DNA of 64,000 bases from contig MSGZ01000043.1 in assembly GCA_001940925.1 (NCBI GenBank), positions 9,216 to 73,215 on the forward strand. The letters are read 5' to 3'. Below the pieces are notes generated by a model. That model searched no databases. It was not told the origin of the DNA and was given only the letters and a program-made list of their open reading frames with translations. Numbering within the stretch: position 1 is the first letter of the stretch; each line of letters begins with the position of its first letter. Below are positions 16,345-26,882 of this stretch, one piece after another. The position numbers and the translations under genes were made by a program. Origin of the DNA: Ruminococcus sp. Phil11 (lineage in GTDB: Bacteria; Bacillota; Clostridia; Oscillospirales; Ruminococcaceae).

Positions 16345-17631
16345 ATGGCAGAGCAGAAAGATGAATCCATGCTCCGCTACTGGGTATGGCTGTCGCTGGT
16401 GTTCGGCGCGGGCAGCGTGAAGCTGCTTTCGTATCTGCAGCGGCTCGGTTCCCCGGCGGAGGTCTATGACGCAATGCAGACCGGTATGCTGCGCGATCTG
16501 CACCCGAATGTGCAGAAGGCCATGACCGCGCACAAGATCGGGGAAGCGGACAGCATTGTCTATTTCTGCAAAACGCACGGCATTGAACTGATCCCGATCG
16601 ACAGCGAGGATTATCCACCGCTGCTGCGCGAGATCGGGGCACCGCCGGTGCTGCTGACCGCGCAGGGCAATCTGGAGCTGCTGAAAAAGCCGCTCAGCCT
16701 GTCGGTCGTCGGGACCCGTCACCCTTCGCCCTATACGGAGCGCGTGACGAATGCAATGATCTCCGCGTTGTGCAGTCAGAACGATTTTGTGATCGTCAGC
16801 GGCTTTGCAAAGGGCGTGGATGCGTGTGCGCATACCGCCGCACTCGATGCGGGCGGTTCGACGGTCGCGGTGCTCGGCTGCGGCCTGAACGTCAATTATC
16901 CGCGGGAAAATCAGCAGCTCAGGGAGCGCATCCTGACCGGCGGACACGGCCTGATGATCTCGGAATATATGCCGGGGACACAGCCGTTTCCGGCGAATTT
17001 CCCGAAGCGGAACCGCATTCTGAGCGGTCTCGGCTATGCGACTGCCGTTATGGAGGCGGCTGCGCGGAGCGGCTCGCTGGTGACGGCGCAGTGTGCGGCC
17101 GATCAGGGACGGTACCTCTACTGCGTGCCGCCTGCCGATCTGTTTGATCCGCGCTATGCCGGCGTGATGCCGCTGCTGCGGGACGGCGCGTTCCCGCTGA
17201 TGAGCCATGAGGATATCCTCATGTCATATTACAGCCATTATCCGCAGTATCTTGTGATGCAGGAAACCGGCGTGAAGCCCTCGGAACGGCTTGTCTTTTC
17301 CGAGGAAAACATGTCCGCGGAATCACCGGATGCCGCGTCACTGATCCGGCCGACCGGCTCATTCCGCGAGGAGGTGCAGCGTGCTGCATACGAATATCTC
17401 GAGGAGACAAAGCAGCCGGAGCCGCAGTCCGCTGACGATGCCTGTCCGCTGCCGGAGGATGCAGAGGCTGCCGCTGTCGTTAAGTATCTGCGGGCGCACG
17501 GCGATACCTATGCTGACGATATCGCTGCGGCACTGGATATGGATCTCTCTGCGCTGCTCAGTACACTGACGGAGCTTGAACTGGACGGATTCGTCGAATC
17601 GCTGTTCGGCAAGCAGTACCGCGCGGTCTGA
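16345..17631 (+). CDS. dprA: DNA processing protein DprA
   Basis: The 428-residue protein loads RecA on incoming single-stranded DNA during transformation. It has an N-terminal SAM-like region, the Rossmann-type DNA_processg_A core with SVVGTRHPSPYTERV, IVSGFAKGVDACAHTAAL and the NRILSGLGYATAVMEAAARSGSLVTA stretch, and a C-terminal winged-helix domain (about 365-428). The ATG at 16345 lies 8 bases from GGAGG; an in-frame GTG at 16336 overlaps that ribosome site. Its place before topA and trmFO is the usual Firmicutes order. Confidence 0.95.
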   Translation: MAEQKDESMLRYWVWLSLVFGAGSVKLLSYLQRLGSPAEVYDAMQTGMLRDLHPNVQKAMTAHKIGEADSIVYFCKTHGIELIPIDSEDYPPLLREIGAPPVLLTAQGNLELLKKPLSLSVVGTRHPSPYTERVTNAMISALCSQNDFVIVSGFAKGVDACAHTAALDAGGSTVAVLGCGLNVNYPRENQQLRERILTGGHGLMISEYMPGTQPFPANFPKRNRILSGLGYATAVMEAAARSGSLVTAQCAADQGRYLYCVPPADLFDPRYAGVMPLLRDGAFPLMSHEDILMSYYSHYPQYLVMQETGVKPSERLVFSEENMSAESPDAASLIRPTGSFREEVQRAAYEYLEETKQPEPQSADDACPLPEDAEAAAVVKYLRAHGDTYADDIAAALDMDLSALLSTLTELELDGFVESLFGKQYRAV

Positions 17632-17689
17632 TGCGCAGAAATAACTTTGAGAAGCAATCGGGCAAAGGCCCGCAGGAAGGATTGGAAAC

Positions 17690-19771
17690 ATGTCAGAACT
17701 CGTGATCGTTGAGTCGCCTGCAAAGGCAAAAACCATTCAGAAATATCTCGGCAGCGGCTTTGAGGTCGTTGCCTCGATGGGGCATGTGCGCGATTTGCCG
17801 AAATCCCGGCTCAGCGTGGATATTGAGCATGATTTTACCCCGACCTATATCGAGATGAAGGGCAAGGAAGATGTCATCAAGGATCTGAAATCGCGGGCGA
17901 AAAAGAGCTCCCGCGTCTGGCTCGCAACGGACCCGGACCGTGAGGGCGAGGCGATCTCCTGGCATCTGGCACAGCTCCTCGGGCTGGATACCGAGCAGGA
18001 TAACCGCGTGGAATTTAACGAGATCACAAAGAGCGGCGTGCAGACCGGCATGTCGCATCCGCATAAAATTGATTTGGATCTGGTCAATGCGCAGCAGGCA
18101 CGCCGGATTCTTGACCGCATCGTCGGCTATCAGCTCAGCCCGTTCCTCTGGCGGAAAATCCGCAGAGGCCTTTCTGCGGGCAGAGTGCAGTCTGTTGCGG
18201 TGCGTCTGGTCGTGGACCGGGAAAATGAGATCCGCGCATTCCAGCCGCGGGAATACTGGTCGATCGACGCCAAGCTGACCGCGAAATCCTCGCGGAAGGT
18301 CTTTGCCGCGCATCTCGCGGAGGTGGACGGCAAAAAGGCGGAGCTCGCAACCGGAGACGAGGCAAACGCAATCCTCAAATCGCTGGATCATGCGGAGTTT
18401 ATCGTAAAATCCGTGAAAAAGCGCGTCACGAGCCGTCAGCCGGCACCGCCGTTCATCACCTCGACGCTGCAGCAGGAGGCATCCCGCCGTATGGGATTTC
18501 AGGCGCGCCGGACGATGAAGGCTGCACAGGAGCTTTACGAAGGTGTGGAGATTCCGGAGATGGGCGCAGTCGGTCTGATTACCTATATGCGTACCGACAG
18601 CCTGCGCATTTCTGATGAAGCAAAGGCAGCCGCTGCGGAATATATCAAGGGTGCTTACGGCAAGCAGTATCTGCCGGCAGCACCGCGCAGCTTCAAAACC
18701 AAGAAGGGCGCGCAGGATGCGCATGAAGCGATCCGTCCGTCCATGCCGAATCTGACGCCGGATCAGGTGAAGGACAGCCTGACCGCCGATCAGTACAAGC
18801 TGTATAAGCTGATCTGGGAGCGGTTCATCGCAAGCCAGATGGCAAACTGCCAGCTTGATACCGTTTCCGCAGAGATCACCGCGAACAACTGTCTGTTCCG
18901 CGCATCGGGCTACAGCGTCAAATTCGACGGCTTTACGAAGCTTTACGAGGAAGCCAAGGACGGCGCGCAGAATGACGAGGACAATAAGGAGCTGCCGCCG
19001 CTGACCGAGGGCGATCCGCTGAAGGTCAAGGCACTGGACGGCAACCAGCATTTCACGCAGCCGCCCTCCCGCTATACCGAAGCGACGCTCATCAAGGCAC
19101 TGGAGGAAAACGGCATCGGCAGACCGAGCACCTACGCGGCAACGGTCGGCACGATCCTTTCCCGCATGTATGTCGAGCGCGACGGCAAGCAGTTAAAGCC
19201 GACCTCGCTCGGTGAGGTCACGACCGAGCTGATGAAGGATCAGTTCAAGCAGATCGTTGATGTCAAGTTCACTGCCGAAATGGAAAGTGATCTGGACGGC
19301 GTGGAGCAGGGCAAGACCGACTGGGTCGAATCGCTGCGGAAGTTCTACGATAATTTTGAAAAGACGCTCGAAAACGCCGAGAAGGCTATGGACGGCAAGC
19401 GGATGCGCGTCCCGGATGAGGAGACCGACGAGGTCTGCGAGGTCTGCGGCAAGCCCATGGTCATCAAGATCGGCAGATTCGGAAAATTCCTTGCGTGCTC
19501 CGGCTTCCCGGACTGCCGCAACACGAAGAAGATCGTTACGCCGACCAAGGGCTTCTGCCCGCTGTGCGGCAAGAAGATCATTCTGAAAAAATCTAAGAAG
19601 GGCCGCAGCTTCTACGGCTGCGAGGGCTATCCGGAGTGCAGCTTCATGACATGGAGCACGCCGGTCGAGGACCGCTGCCCGAAGTGTAAGAATACGCTGT
19701 TCAAGAAGGGCGGCAGAGCCGGCAAGCTTGTCTGTGAGAAGCCGGACTGCGGCTATGAGCGTCCGCTGTGA
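17690..19771 (+). CDS. topA: DNA topoisomerase I
   Basis: This 693-residue type IA topoisomerase relaxes negative supercoils. It has an N-terminal TOPRIM domain ([18 protein letters not shown] at 4-21, [12 protein letters not shown] near residue 82), the central gate domain with active-site tyrosine Y299 in [12 protein letters not shown], and three C-terminal zinc ribbons (CEVCGKP, CPLCGKK and CPKCKNT, each with a second Cys pair). Length and domains are standard. The stop overlaps the trmFO start in GTGA, which indicates translational coupling. Confidence 0.97.
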   Translation: MSELVIVESPAKAKTIQKYLGSGFEVVASMGHVRDLPKSRLSVDIEHDFTPTYIEMKGKEDVIKDLKSRAKKSSRVWLATDPDREGEAISWHLAQLLGLDTEQDNRVEFNEITKSGVQTGMSHPHKIDLDLVNAQQARRILDRIVGYQLSPFLWRKIRRGLSAGRVQSVAVRLVVDRENEIRAFQPREYWSIDAKLTAKSSRKVFAAHLAEVDGKKAELATGDEANAILKSLDHAEFIVKSVKKRVTSRQPAPPFITSTLQQEASRRMGFQARRTMKAAQELYEGVEIPEMGAVGLITYMRTDSLRISDEAKAAAAEYIKGAYGKQYLPAAPRSFKTKKGAQDAHEAIRPSMPNLTPDQVKDSLTADQYKLYKLIWERFIASQMANCQLDTVSAEITANNCLFRASGYSVKFDGFTKLYEEAKDGAQNDEDNKELPPLTEGDPLKVKALDGNQHFTQPPSRYTEATLIKALEENGIGRPSTYAATVGTILSRMYVERDGKQLKPTSLGEVTTELMKDQFKQIVDVKFTAEMESDLDGVEQGKTDWVESLRKFYDNFEKTLENAEKAMDGKRMRVPDEETDEVCEVCGKPMVIKIGRFGKFLACSGFPDCRNTKKIVTPTKGFCPLCGKKIILKKSKKGRSFYGCEGYPECSFMTWSTPVEDRCPKCKNTLFKKGGRAGKLVCEKPDCGYERPL

Positions 19772-21084
19772 GTGCGGTAACGGTCGTCGGCGCGGGTATG
19801 GCCGGCTGCGAGGCTGCATGGGCAATCGCAGAAGCCGGCATTCCCGTGACGCTTTATGAGATGAAGCCGGTGAAATTTTCACCGGCGCATCATTCGGAAA
19901 ATTTCGCCGAGCTGGTCTGCTCCAATTCGCTGAAGGCCTCGCGGATTGATTCCGCTGCCGGACTGCTCAAGGAGGAGATGCGGAGACTCGGTTCGCTGCT
20001 GGTACCCTGTGCGGAGGCATGTGCAGTTGAGGCAGGCGGTGCGCTTGCCGTGGACAGGGAACGGTTTTCGCAGCTTGTGACGGAGAAAATCCGCTCGCAT
20101 CCGCATATCACGGTCATCAACGAGGAGATCACCGCGATCCCGGACGGCAATGTCATCATTGCGACGGGGCCGCTGACCTCTGATGCGCTCCATGAACCGA
20201 TCGCGGCACTGACCGGCAAATCGCTGTATTTTTATGATGCAGCCGCACCGATCGTCACGGGGGAGAGCGTATCTATGGAGCGCGCGTTCTATGCGTCGCG
20301 CTACGGCAAGGGGACTGCGGATTATCTCAACTGCCCGATGACAAAGGAGGAATACCTCGCGTTCTACGAGGCACTGATCCATGCGGAATCCGCGCCGCTG
20401 CATGATTTCGAGCAGGAAACGCTGCGCGTCTATGAGGGCTGTATGCCGGTCGAGGTGCTGGCGAAGCGCGGTGAGGATGCGATCCGCTACGGCATGATGA
20501 AGCCGGTCGGCCTGACCGACCCGCATACCGGAAAGCGGCCTTATGCTGTTGTGCAGCTCCGGAAGGAAAACCGCGAGGGGACGCTGTGGAATCTGGTCGG
20601 CTTTCAGACGAATCTCAAATGGGGCGAGCAGAAGCGCGTCTTTTCGATGATTCCCGGCCTGGAACATGCGGAGTTTGTGCGCTACGGCGTCATGCACCGC
20701 AACAGCTTTCTCGATTCACCGAGACTGCTCGATCAGACCTATGCGCTCCGGAAGGAGCCGCGCATCCGCTTTGCCGGACAGATGACCGGCGTTGAAGGGT
20801 ATATGGAATCTGCGGGGAGCGGGATCCTTGCAGGACTGAATACCGTGCGCGCGCTGAACGGGGAGCAGCCGCTCATTCTGCCGCGGGAGACGATGCTCGG
20901 TGCACTGACCGCGTATATCACCGATCCTTATCAGGAGAATTTGCAGCCGATGGGGGCGAATATGGGGATTCTGCCCATGCCGGAAGGCAAATTCCGCGGC
21001 AAGGACGGCAAGCAGCGTAAGTATCAGGCCTATGCCGAACGTGCGCTGGCGGCACTGGATCAGACGATTACAGATAAAAAATGA
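19768..21084 (+). CDS. trmFO: Folate/FAD-dependent tRNA (uracil-54) C5-methyltransferase
   Basis: The 438-residue flavoprotein makes ribothymidine at tRNA position 54 using methylene-tetrahydrofolate. The N-terminal FAD-binding motif is [21 protein letters not shown], followed by the TrmFO-specific [16 protein letters not shown] stretch; a [16 protein letters not shown] motif lies in the C-terminal half. The start is a GTG overlapping the topA stop. It follows dprA-topA as in many Firmicutes. Confidence 0.96.
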   Translation: MSAVTVVGAGMAGCEAAWAIAEAGIPVTLYEMKPVKFSPAHHSENFAELVCSNSLKASRIDSAAGLLKEEMRRLGSLLVPCAEACAVEAGGALAVDRERFSQLVTEKIRSHPHITVINEEITAIPDGNVIIATGPLTSDALHEPIAALTGKSLYFYDAAAPIVTGESVSMERAFYASRYGKGTADYLNCPMTKEEYLAFYEALIHAESAPLHDFEQETLRVYEGCMPVEVLAKRGEDAIRYGMMKPVGLTDPHTGKRPYAVVQLRKENREGTLWNLVGFQTNLKWGEQKRVFSMIPGLEHAEFVRYGVMHRNSFLDSPRLLDQTYALRKEPRIRFAGQMTGVEGYMESAGSGILAGLNTVRALNGEQPLILPRETMLGALTAYITDPYQENLQPMGANMGILPMPEGKFRGKDGKQRKYQAYAERALAALDQTITDKK

Positions 21085-21198
21085 AGTATCTTACGGAAAG
21101 AAACATACAGGATGCAGGCGGATGAATGCCGGATGTGGGAACCCGGCGTTCAGGAGCAAACCGCCTGTCGGATTTGTTTGGGTTTTAGGAGAATTGCG

Positions 21199-21384
21199 AT
21201 GAAAAAAACAGTTTTGATCCTTTGGGTGGTCTGGACGGTTCTGACCGTTGTCTGCGTATGCTTTGCGGTCATGTACCGCGGCCGGATGTACACCGCTGCT
21301 GCGTTCGTGGCTCTGCTGCAGGAGCTGATCTTCTGCGGAATCTACTGCGCAGCCGTGAAGCGGGAGCTTTCCCGGAAGCAGTAA
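21199..21384 (+). CDS. Small two-TM membrane protein
   Basis: A 61-residue protein with two hydrophobic segments (about 4-24 and 33-52) and a basic tail ending VKRELSRKQ. The ATG has AGGAGA upstream; a longer in-frame reading from 21112 has no ribosome site. It lies between trmFO and smc on the same strand. I do not recognise it and infer no function. Confidence 0.6.
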   Translation: MKKTVLILWVVWTVLTVVCVCFAVMYRGRMYTAAAFVALLQELIFCGIYCAAVKRELSRKQ

Positions 21385-21438
21385 CGGGATGCAGGAATCT
21401 TCTCCCGCGGATCAAATAATAATGGAGAATGCAGATCA

Positions 21439-24400
21439 ATGTATTTGAAATCGCTGGAGCTTCAGGGCTTCAAATCGTTTCCGGATAAAATTACGCTGAC
21501 CTTTGACGAGGGTCTGACCGCAGTTGTCGGCCCGAACGGCAGCGGAAAAAGCAATATCGGCGATGCGGTGCGCTGGGTGCTCGGCGAGCAGTCCACCAAG
21601 GAGCTGCGCGGCAAGAGCATGGAGGATGTTATTTTCTCCGGTACTAAGGCCAGAAAGCCTATGGGCTTCGCGGCCGTGACGCTGACCATTGACAACAGTG
21701 ACCATGCGCTCTCCGATCCGGAACCGGAGGTTGCGGTCACGCGAAGGCTCTACCGCTCCGGCGACAGTGAGTACCTCATCAACGGCAAAAACGTCCGCCT
21801 GAAGGACGTCAATGAGCTGTTCATGGATACCGGCCTCGGACGGGACGGCTATGCGATCATCGGACAGGGACGCATTGCGGAGATCGTCGGTGCAAAATCC
21901 GGGGAACGCCGCGATATTTTTGAGGAGGCAGCGGGCGTATCGAAGTTCCGCTACCGCAAGCAGGAGGCCGAGCGCAGGCTCTCGCAGGCAGAGGATAATC
22001 TGCTGCGCCTGACGGATATCACCGCAGAGCTGGAAAGCCGGATCGGTCCGCTGAAAACACAGGCGGAAAAGGCGGAAAAATATCTGGTTCTGGCGGCGGA
22101 AAGAAGAAAGCTCGAGGTTTCCTTCTGGGTCTACCGTCTGGGACGTCAGACGGCGCAGCTTCAGACGCTCTCTGACAGCTATCTGCAACTGACCGCGGAA
22201 TACGAGAATTTACAGAGTGATCTGCAGCGCAGCGAGGAAAAGCTGCAGCTTGCCTTTCAGGATATGCAGCAGGCGACGGTCGATATCGAGCAGCTGCAGA
22301 ATAAGATCGTTGCGTCCGAGCAGGAAAATGCCGGCGTGACTGCGTCGATCGCGGTCTGCAACAATGAAATCTCGCACAGCACCGATAAGATCACGGAGCT
22401 GGAGCAGCAGCGCGAAACGCTCAATGACTCCGGCGATACATGGGAAAAGCGCATCGCGGAGCAGGACGCCTATCTCGGTACGCTGACCGACCGGCAGAAT
22501 GTACTCGCGCAGGAGATCGCGGCGCAGGAGCAGGCACTCGCGGAGGCGGAGCAGCAGGGGACGGAGCAGAACGGCAATGTCAATGCACAGGATGCCGTGC
22601 TCCGGCAGCTGTATCTGCAGCAGAGCGAGAAGCGCGTGCGGCTGCAGGGTCTTGCGCATGACCGCGAAGAAACAGAGGATACAGTCAGACGCGCGGAGGC
22701 GGACGGTTCGTCTGTCGCGGAGCGTCTGCGGGAATACGAGAAGGATGCGCAGAAGCTGCAGAAGCAGGCGGATGCCGTTTCGCAGAAGATCGCGGAGCAG
22801 CAGAACCGTCTTGCGGGCTTTAAGCAGCTGACCGGCATCCGTGAGCAGAAATATCAGCAGGCACTGGACAAACTGAACCAGTGCAGCAGCGAATGCGAGC
22901 AGGTGAACCAGAAGCTCCGCATTCTGCGCGACCTCGAACAGAATATGGAGGGCTATGCCGGGAGTGTCCGGCAGATCCTCAAGGTCGCGGGCAGCGGCCG
23001 CATCGGCGGCGTGCACGGGACCGTTGCGCAGCGCATCACGGTCGCGCCGGAATACGGCACCGCGATCGAAACAGCCCTCGGCGGTGCGCTGCAGAATCTG
23101 ATCGTGGAAAATGAGGAGACCGCAAAGCGCTGCATCCGCTATCTGAAAGAGGTGCGCGGCGGCAGAGCGACCTTCCTGCCGCTGACGACGATCAAGGGCG
23201 GCAGACTGCGTGAGCAGCTTGACGGCTCAGAGGGCTTTGTCGCACTGGCCTGTGACCTCGTGAAATATGATGCGGTCTACCGCAATGTCATGGAAAATCT
23301 GCTCGGCAGAATTGCTGTTGCAGAGGACATTGATTCCGCGACGAATCTCGCGCGGAAATTCGGCTACCGCTTCCGCATTGTCACGCTGGACGGTCAGGTG
23401 ATCCATTCGGGCGGTTCGTTTACGGGCGGCTCGGCGGCGCGTTCGGCGGGCGTCATCACCCGCACACATGAGCTTGAGGAAGCGGCGGAGAAGCTGAAAA
23501 ATCTGGCATCAGAGCAGGAATCTCTGCGGGCGGATGCCGCAAAGCGCAAGGCGGAATGGGCAAAGCTTCTGACCGATACCGAGGGTGCACAGGCACTCAT
23601 CAACGAGTATCAGGCGGAGCAGAACGATGTGCAGCAGCAGATCGCGGCACTGCAGGTGCGGGCGGCATCCGACCGCGCATGGCAGGAGAATGAAGCGGAG
23701 CAGCGTGCGCGTCTGAATGAGAAGATCGCGCAGCTCCGTACTGCGGAGGCTGATGCAGAAGCAGAGCTTTCCGCACTGGAAGAAACGATCACGACGGCAG
23801 AAACACAGCTCCGGCTGGATTCCGAAACGGCTGCCAAGCTCCACAGTGAGCAGGAGCAGCTCACGCAGCAGATTGCCGCGCAGAAGATCCGGCAGGCAGA
23901 GCTTGCAAAGGACATCGAAAACGAACGCCACAAGCGGATCGTCATGGCGCAGTCCATGGAGCAGGCGGCCGATCAGATCGCCGCACTGGAGGAGAGCATC
24001 CGGCAGGAAAAGGCAAATATCACCGCCAAGCAGCAGGAGATCGCGCTGCTGACCGCGGGGCAGGAGGCGCGCCGCACGGCGATCACCGAAATGCAGAACG
24101 AGATCGTCAAGCTGCGGAAGATCCACGAGGAAAAGGAACGCCATACCCGCGAGATCCAGGACGGCATCGGGGCATTGAGAGATGCGCGCGAAAAGCAGTC
24201 CGCGGAGCGCACCAGAGTCGAGGAGCGGCAGAACAATGTGCAGCATGAGATCGACGATCTCGTGTTCCGGCTGCAGGATTCCTACGAGCTGACGCGCACA
24301 GAAGCAGAAGCTGAGGCAGAGCCGATCGAGAATGTGAAGGAAGCCGAAACGCAGCTCAGTTCGCTGAAAAACCGCATCCGCGCACTCGGTACGGTCAATG

Positions 24401-24996
24401 TCGCGGCGGTCGATGAGTACAAGGAGGTCTCCGAGCGTTACACGTTCATGACGGGACAGATCAAGGATATCGAGACGGCGAAAACCGAGCTCGAACAGCT
24501 CATTGCACAGCTGACCTCTGACATGTGCGTGATCTTCCAGGAGAGCTTCAACAAGATCAACAAGTATTTCGGTGAGATCTTCACCGATCTGTTCGGCGGC
24601 GGCAGTGCCTCTCTGGAGCTGACCGACCCGGACAATATCCTTGAATCCGGCATTGAGATCAAGGTCGCGCCGCCCGGCAAGGTCATCAAGAACCTGATTG
24701 CGCTGTCCGGCGGTGAGCAGTCCTTTGTTGCGATCTGCATTTATTTTGCGATCCTGCGGCTGCGTCCGGCACCGTTCTGTATTCTGGACGAGATCGACGC
24801 GGCACTGGACGAGGTCAATGTGCGCAAATACGCGCAGTATCTCAGACATTTCTTCGGGCAGGTGCAGTTTGTCGTCGTCACGCACAGACGCTCCGCGATG
24901 GATGAAGCCAATGTCCTCTACGGCGTCACCATGCAGGAGGACGGTATTTCGAGGCTCTTGCGGCTTGACCAGAACGGTTCTGCGATTACGGATTAA
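21439..24996 (+). CDS. smc: Chromosome segregation protein SMC
   Basis: The 1185-residue condensin ATPase compacts and separates chromosomes. The N-terminal Walker A is GPNGSGKSN at 31-39, followed by a long coiled coil, a hinge domain (about 515-680, with GVHGTVAQRITV and TALGGALQNLIV), a second coiled coil and the C-terminal head. The ABC signature is LSGGEQSF at 1089-1096, where many SMCs have LSGGEKAL. Walker B is FCILDEIDAALDE, with D1117 and E1118. Length is normal. A dispersed repeat starts directly after the stop. Confidence 0.96.
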   Translation: MYLKSLELQGFKSFPDKITLTFDEGLTAVVGPNGSGKSNIGDAVRWVLGEQSTKELRGKSMEDVIFSGTKARKPMGFAAVTLTIDNSDHALSDPEPEVAVTRRLYRSGDSEYLINGKNVRLKDVNELFMDTGLGRDGYAIIGQGRIAEIVGAKSGERRDIFEEAAGVSKFRYRKQEAERRLSQAEDNLLRLTDITAELESRIGPLKTQAEKAEKYLVLAAERRKLEVSFWVYRLGRQTAQLQTLSDSYLQLTAEYENLQSDLQRSEEKLQLAFQDMQQATVDIEQLQNKIVASEQENAGVTASIAVCNNEISHSTDKITELEQQRETLNDSGDTWEKRIAEQDAYLGTLTDRQNVLAQEIAAQEQALAEAEQQGTEQNGNVNAQDAVLRQLYLQQSEKRVRLQGLAHDREETEDTVRRAEADGSSVAERLREYEKDAQKLQKQADAVSQKIAEQQNRLAGFKQLTGIREQKYQQALDKLNQCSSECEQVNQKLRILRDLEQNMEGYAGSVRQILKVAGSGRIGGVHGTVAQRITVAPEYGTAIETALGGALQNLIVENEETAKRCIRYLKEVRGGRATFLPLTTIKGGRLREQLDGSEGFVALACDLVKYDAVYRNVMENLLGRIAVAEDIDSATNLARKFGYRFRIVTLDGQVIHSGGSFTGGSAARSAGVITRTHELEEAAEKLKNLASEQESLRADAAKRKAEWAKLLTDTEGAQALINEYQAEQNDVQQQIAALQVRAASDRAWQENEAEQRARLNEKIAQLRTAEADAEAELSALEETITTAETQLRLDSETAAKLHSEQEQLTQQIAAQKIRQAELAKDIENERHKRIVMAQSMEQAADQIAALEESIRQEKANITAKQQEIALLTAGQEARRTAITEMQNEIVKLRKIHEEKERHTREIQDGIGALRDAREKQSAERTRVEERQNNVQHEIDDLVFRLQDSYELTRTEAEAEAEPIENVKEAETQLSSLKNRIRALGTVNVAAVDEYKEVSERYTFMTGQIKDIETAKTELEQLIAQLTSDMCVIFQESFNKINKYFGEIFTDLFGGGSASLELTDPDNILESGIEIKVAPPGKVIKNLIALSGGEQSFVAICIYFAILRLRPAPFCILDEIDAALDEVNVRKYAQYLRHFFGQVQFVVVTHRRSAMDEANVLYGVTMQEDGISRLLRLDQNGSAITD

Positions 24997-25061
24997 GGTG
25001 TCTCCGACGGATTGAAAATGGGGTGCTGCCCCAAACCCCGCTTAAGGGACAGGTCCCTTAA
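24997..25061 (+). repeat. Dispersed repeat B, copy 1 (after smc)
   Basis: Bases 24997-25030 match 36434-36467 (opposite strand) with one mismatch in 34; the sequence begins GGTGTCTCCGACGG. It continues with ACCCCGCT, also shared, and then a perfect palindrome (25042-25050 with 25053-25061, loop of 2). It starts on the base after the smc stop codon. Confidence 0.8.
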
Positions 25062-25118
25062 GAATCCCGTTTTTGAAACCAATCATATCTGATCGGACAG
25101 CAGAAAGAGGAATTGTTT

Positions 25119-25715
25119 ATGAAAGAATCGAAGCTTCTCAATTTATTCTTCACGTTGATCGCCCTGCTGTATCTGCTTTGCTGCATCGGTGCCGCACTGC
25201 TCCGGATCGGCGGCGTCAGTAACGGGAAAATGCTCCGTTGTATGGCCGCTGCCGGGATCGCCGGCACGGTGCTGGGTGCGCTGTATCTGCTGCTCTATCT
25301 GCTGCTGTTCCGGCGCATCAAGCTGAGAACGGGTGTCCGCTTCAACATCCTCGGCGTGATCGTACTGATGCCGGTTCTGGTGCTGTTTACCAAGAGCTAT
25401 GTGCTCGATTTTTTGAAGGGCAGCGCGGAAATACAGACACAGATTTATAAACTGCCGGTCGGCGGATGGCAGACGGACCCGGAGGGCGAACCGGTCTGCA
25501 TTGAGCCGTCCTGTCCGGGATACGGCTTTTTGAAGCTGCCGGTCACTGAGGAAATGTACGATGATCTGACAGCAAACAATCCGCTTGACAAGACTGTGCA
25601 GGTCTATGACGAGGCGTTCGGAGAAAATGTGTATCCGCATGTGCATCCGGTCAGCATCCGGTTTTATGAGCGCACCGGCGTGATCGAGCATATTCAGATT
25701 TTGTATGAACAGTAA
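25119..25715 (+). CDS. Hypothetical membrane protein
   Basis: The 198-residue protein has three hydrophobic segments in its first half (about residues 6-30, 40-66 and 75-95) and a soluble C-terminal domain from about 100. The ATG at 25119 lies 8 bases after AGAGG; an in-frame TTG at 25113 is too close. The gene overlaps the start of the glycosyltransferase by 11 bases, so the two are probably translated together. I do not recognise the family. Confidence 0.65.
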   Translation: MKESKLLNLFFTLIALLYLLCCIGAALLRIGGVSNGKMLRCMAAAGIAGTVLGALYLLLYLLLFRRIKLRTGVRFNILGVIVLMPVLVLFTKSYVLDFLKGSAEIQTQIYKLPVGGWQTDPEGEPVCIEPSCPGYGFLKLPVTEEMYDDLTANNPLDKTVQVYDEAFGENVYPHVHPVSIRFYERTGVIEHIQILYEQ

Positions 25716-26451
25716 GAAAACACTGACATTTTCTGTCATTATACCGGCGCACAACGAGGAAAAATACATCGCAAGATGCATCCGTTCCGTGCGGCGCGCC
25801 GTGAAGGAATCCGGCCGTGACGCGGAGATCATCGTCGTCTGCAACCGCTGCACCGACCGCACCGAACAGATCGCGCAATCGCTCGGTGCCGTGACGCTCC
25901 GGGATGAGACCCGCTGCATCGCGGCGGTGCGGAATGCAGGCATCCGTGCGGCAAAGGGCAGATACATCGTCACGATCGACAGCGACAACCGCATGACAAA
26001 GGGCACGCTTGCCGAAATATACCGGCTGATGCAGACCGGCCGCTATATCGGCGGCGGCGCACCGATCCGGTTTGAGCGGTATTCGGTGCCGCTTTATCTG
26101 AACGATCTGCTGTGCCGTGCAGGCTTTGCACTGACCGGGCTGTACAGCGGCATCTTCTGGGCGGAGCGGAAAACCTTTCTGTCGATCGGCGGCTTTGCGG
26201 ATAAGCGCGCCATGGAGGATGTGTATACCGCAAAGGCACTGAAGCGGTACGGAAAAGCACGCGGAAAGGCGTATACCTGCCTGAAAGAGAATGTGCTCAT
26301 CAATTCCGTGCGCAAATACGACGATCTTGGCGACTGGCTGTATTTCAGGCTGATCGCGCAGAATTTCGGCGCACTGGTCAGGGCGGCGTTCGGAGACCGC
26401 TCCGGCACGGACCGCCTGATCGACGAGCTGTTTTACGATTATAACGGATGA
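25705..26451 (+). CDS. Family 2 glycosyltransferase
   Basis: This 248-residue GT-A protein begins FSVIIPAHNEEKYIARCIRS, the nucleotide-sugar-binding start of GT2 enzymes. The metal-binding DxD is present as DSDN at 92-95. A later GGFADKRAMEDVYTAK stretch carries the acceptor-side acidic ED pair. No membrane segment is seen, so it likely acts on the inner face of the membrane. Donor and acceptor are unknown. It overlaps the preceding membrane-protein gene by 11 bases. Confidence 0.85.
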   Translation: MNSKKTLTFSVIIPAHNEEKYIARCIRSVRRAVKESGRDAEIIVVCNRCTDRTEQIAQSLGAVTLRDETRCIAAVRNAGIRAAKGRYIVTIDSDNRMTKGTLAEIYRLMQTGRYIGGGAPIRFERYSVPLYLNDLLCRAGFALTGLYSGIFWAERKTFLSIGGFADKRAMEDVYTAKALKRYGKARGKAYTCLKENVLINSVRKYDDLGDWLYFRLIAQNFGALVRAAFGDRSGTDRLIDELFYDYNG

Positions 26452-26493
26452 TGCAGCAACGGCTGCCCGTATCATCAGGAAGGAAGTGACAGC

Positions 26494-26871
26494 ATGGCAA
26501 AATATGTTCTGGAATTCAGCCCGGAGTATTTTGCGACGAGTCTCTGGAGCAGGAACGAAGCCGCAGATGATGCATTCGGATGGGGTCCTGTCGACTATGA
26601 CAAGCTCCCGCTTTCTGCCGAACTTGTCAGACAGCTGAAAAAGTTTGACGATCACTGCGTGGGGATCATCGACTGGTCAGACCCCGGCAAAGGCGATATC
26701 CGCCCGCAGAGCGAGGCCGAGGAATATTATCTGACCGGCGTAAAGCTCATGGAAATGGTGCGCGCAGAACTCGGCGATGAATTTGAGATCACAGACGGGC
26801 TTAACTGGATCAAGCCCGAAAGTCTGGGCGGTGAACCCGAACCCGATACAGAATACAATCCCGGAGGATAA
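26494..26871 (+). CDS. Hypothetical acidic protein
   Basis: A 125-residue soluble protein, acidic overall, with a Trp/Phe/Tyr-rich N-terminal half (KYVLEFSPEYFATSLWSRNE) and a Pro/Glu/Gly-rich end. AGGAAG lies 8 bases before the ATG, and it ends 11 bases before ftsY. I do not recognise the family. The codon use and position next to ftsY make it a credible gene. Confidence 0.6.
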   Translation: MAKYVLEFSPEYFATSLWSRNEAADDAFGWGPVDYDKLPLSAELVRQLKKFDDHCVGIIDWSDPGKGDIRPQSEAEEYYLTGVKLMEMVRAELGDEFEITDGLNWIKPESLGGEPEPDTEYNPGG

Positions 26872-26882
26872 GGAGAAACAGC

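Noticed and set aside
15418-17208. Open frame of 596 codons on the minus strand opposite the rRNA-methyltransferase and dprA genes
   Set aside because: It spans two real genes and their junction, is rich in Arg/His/Gln as antisense frames are, and has no start signals.
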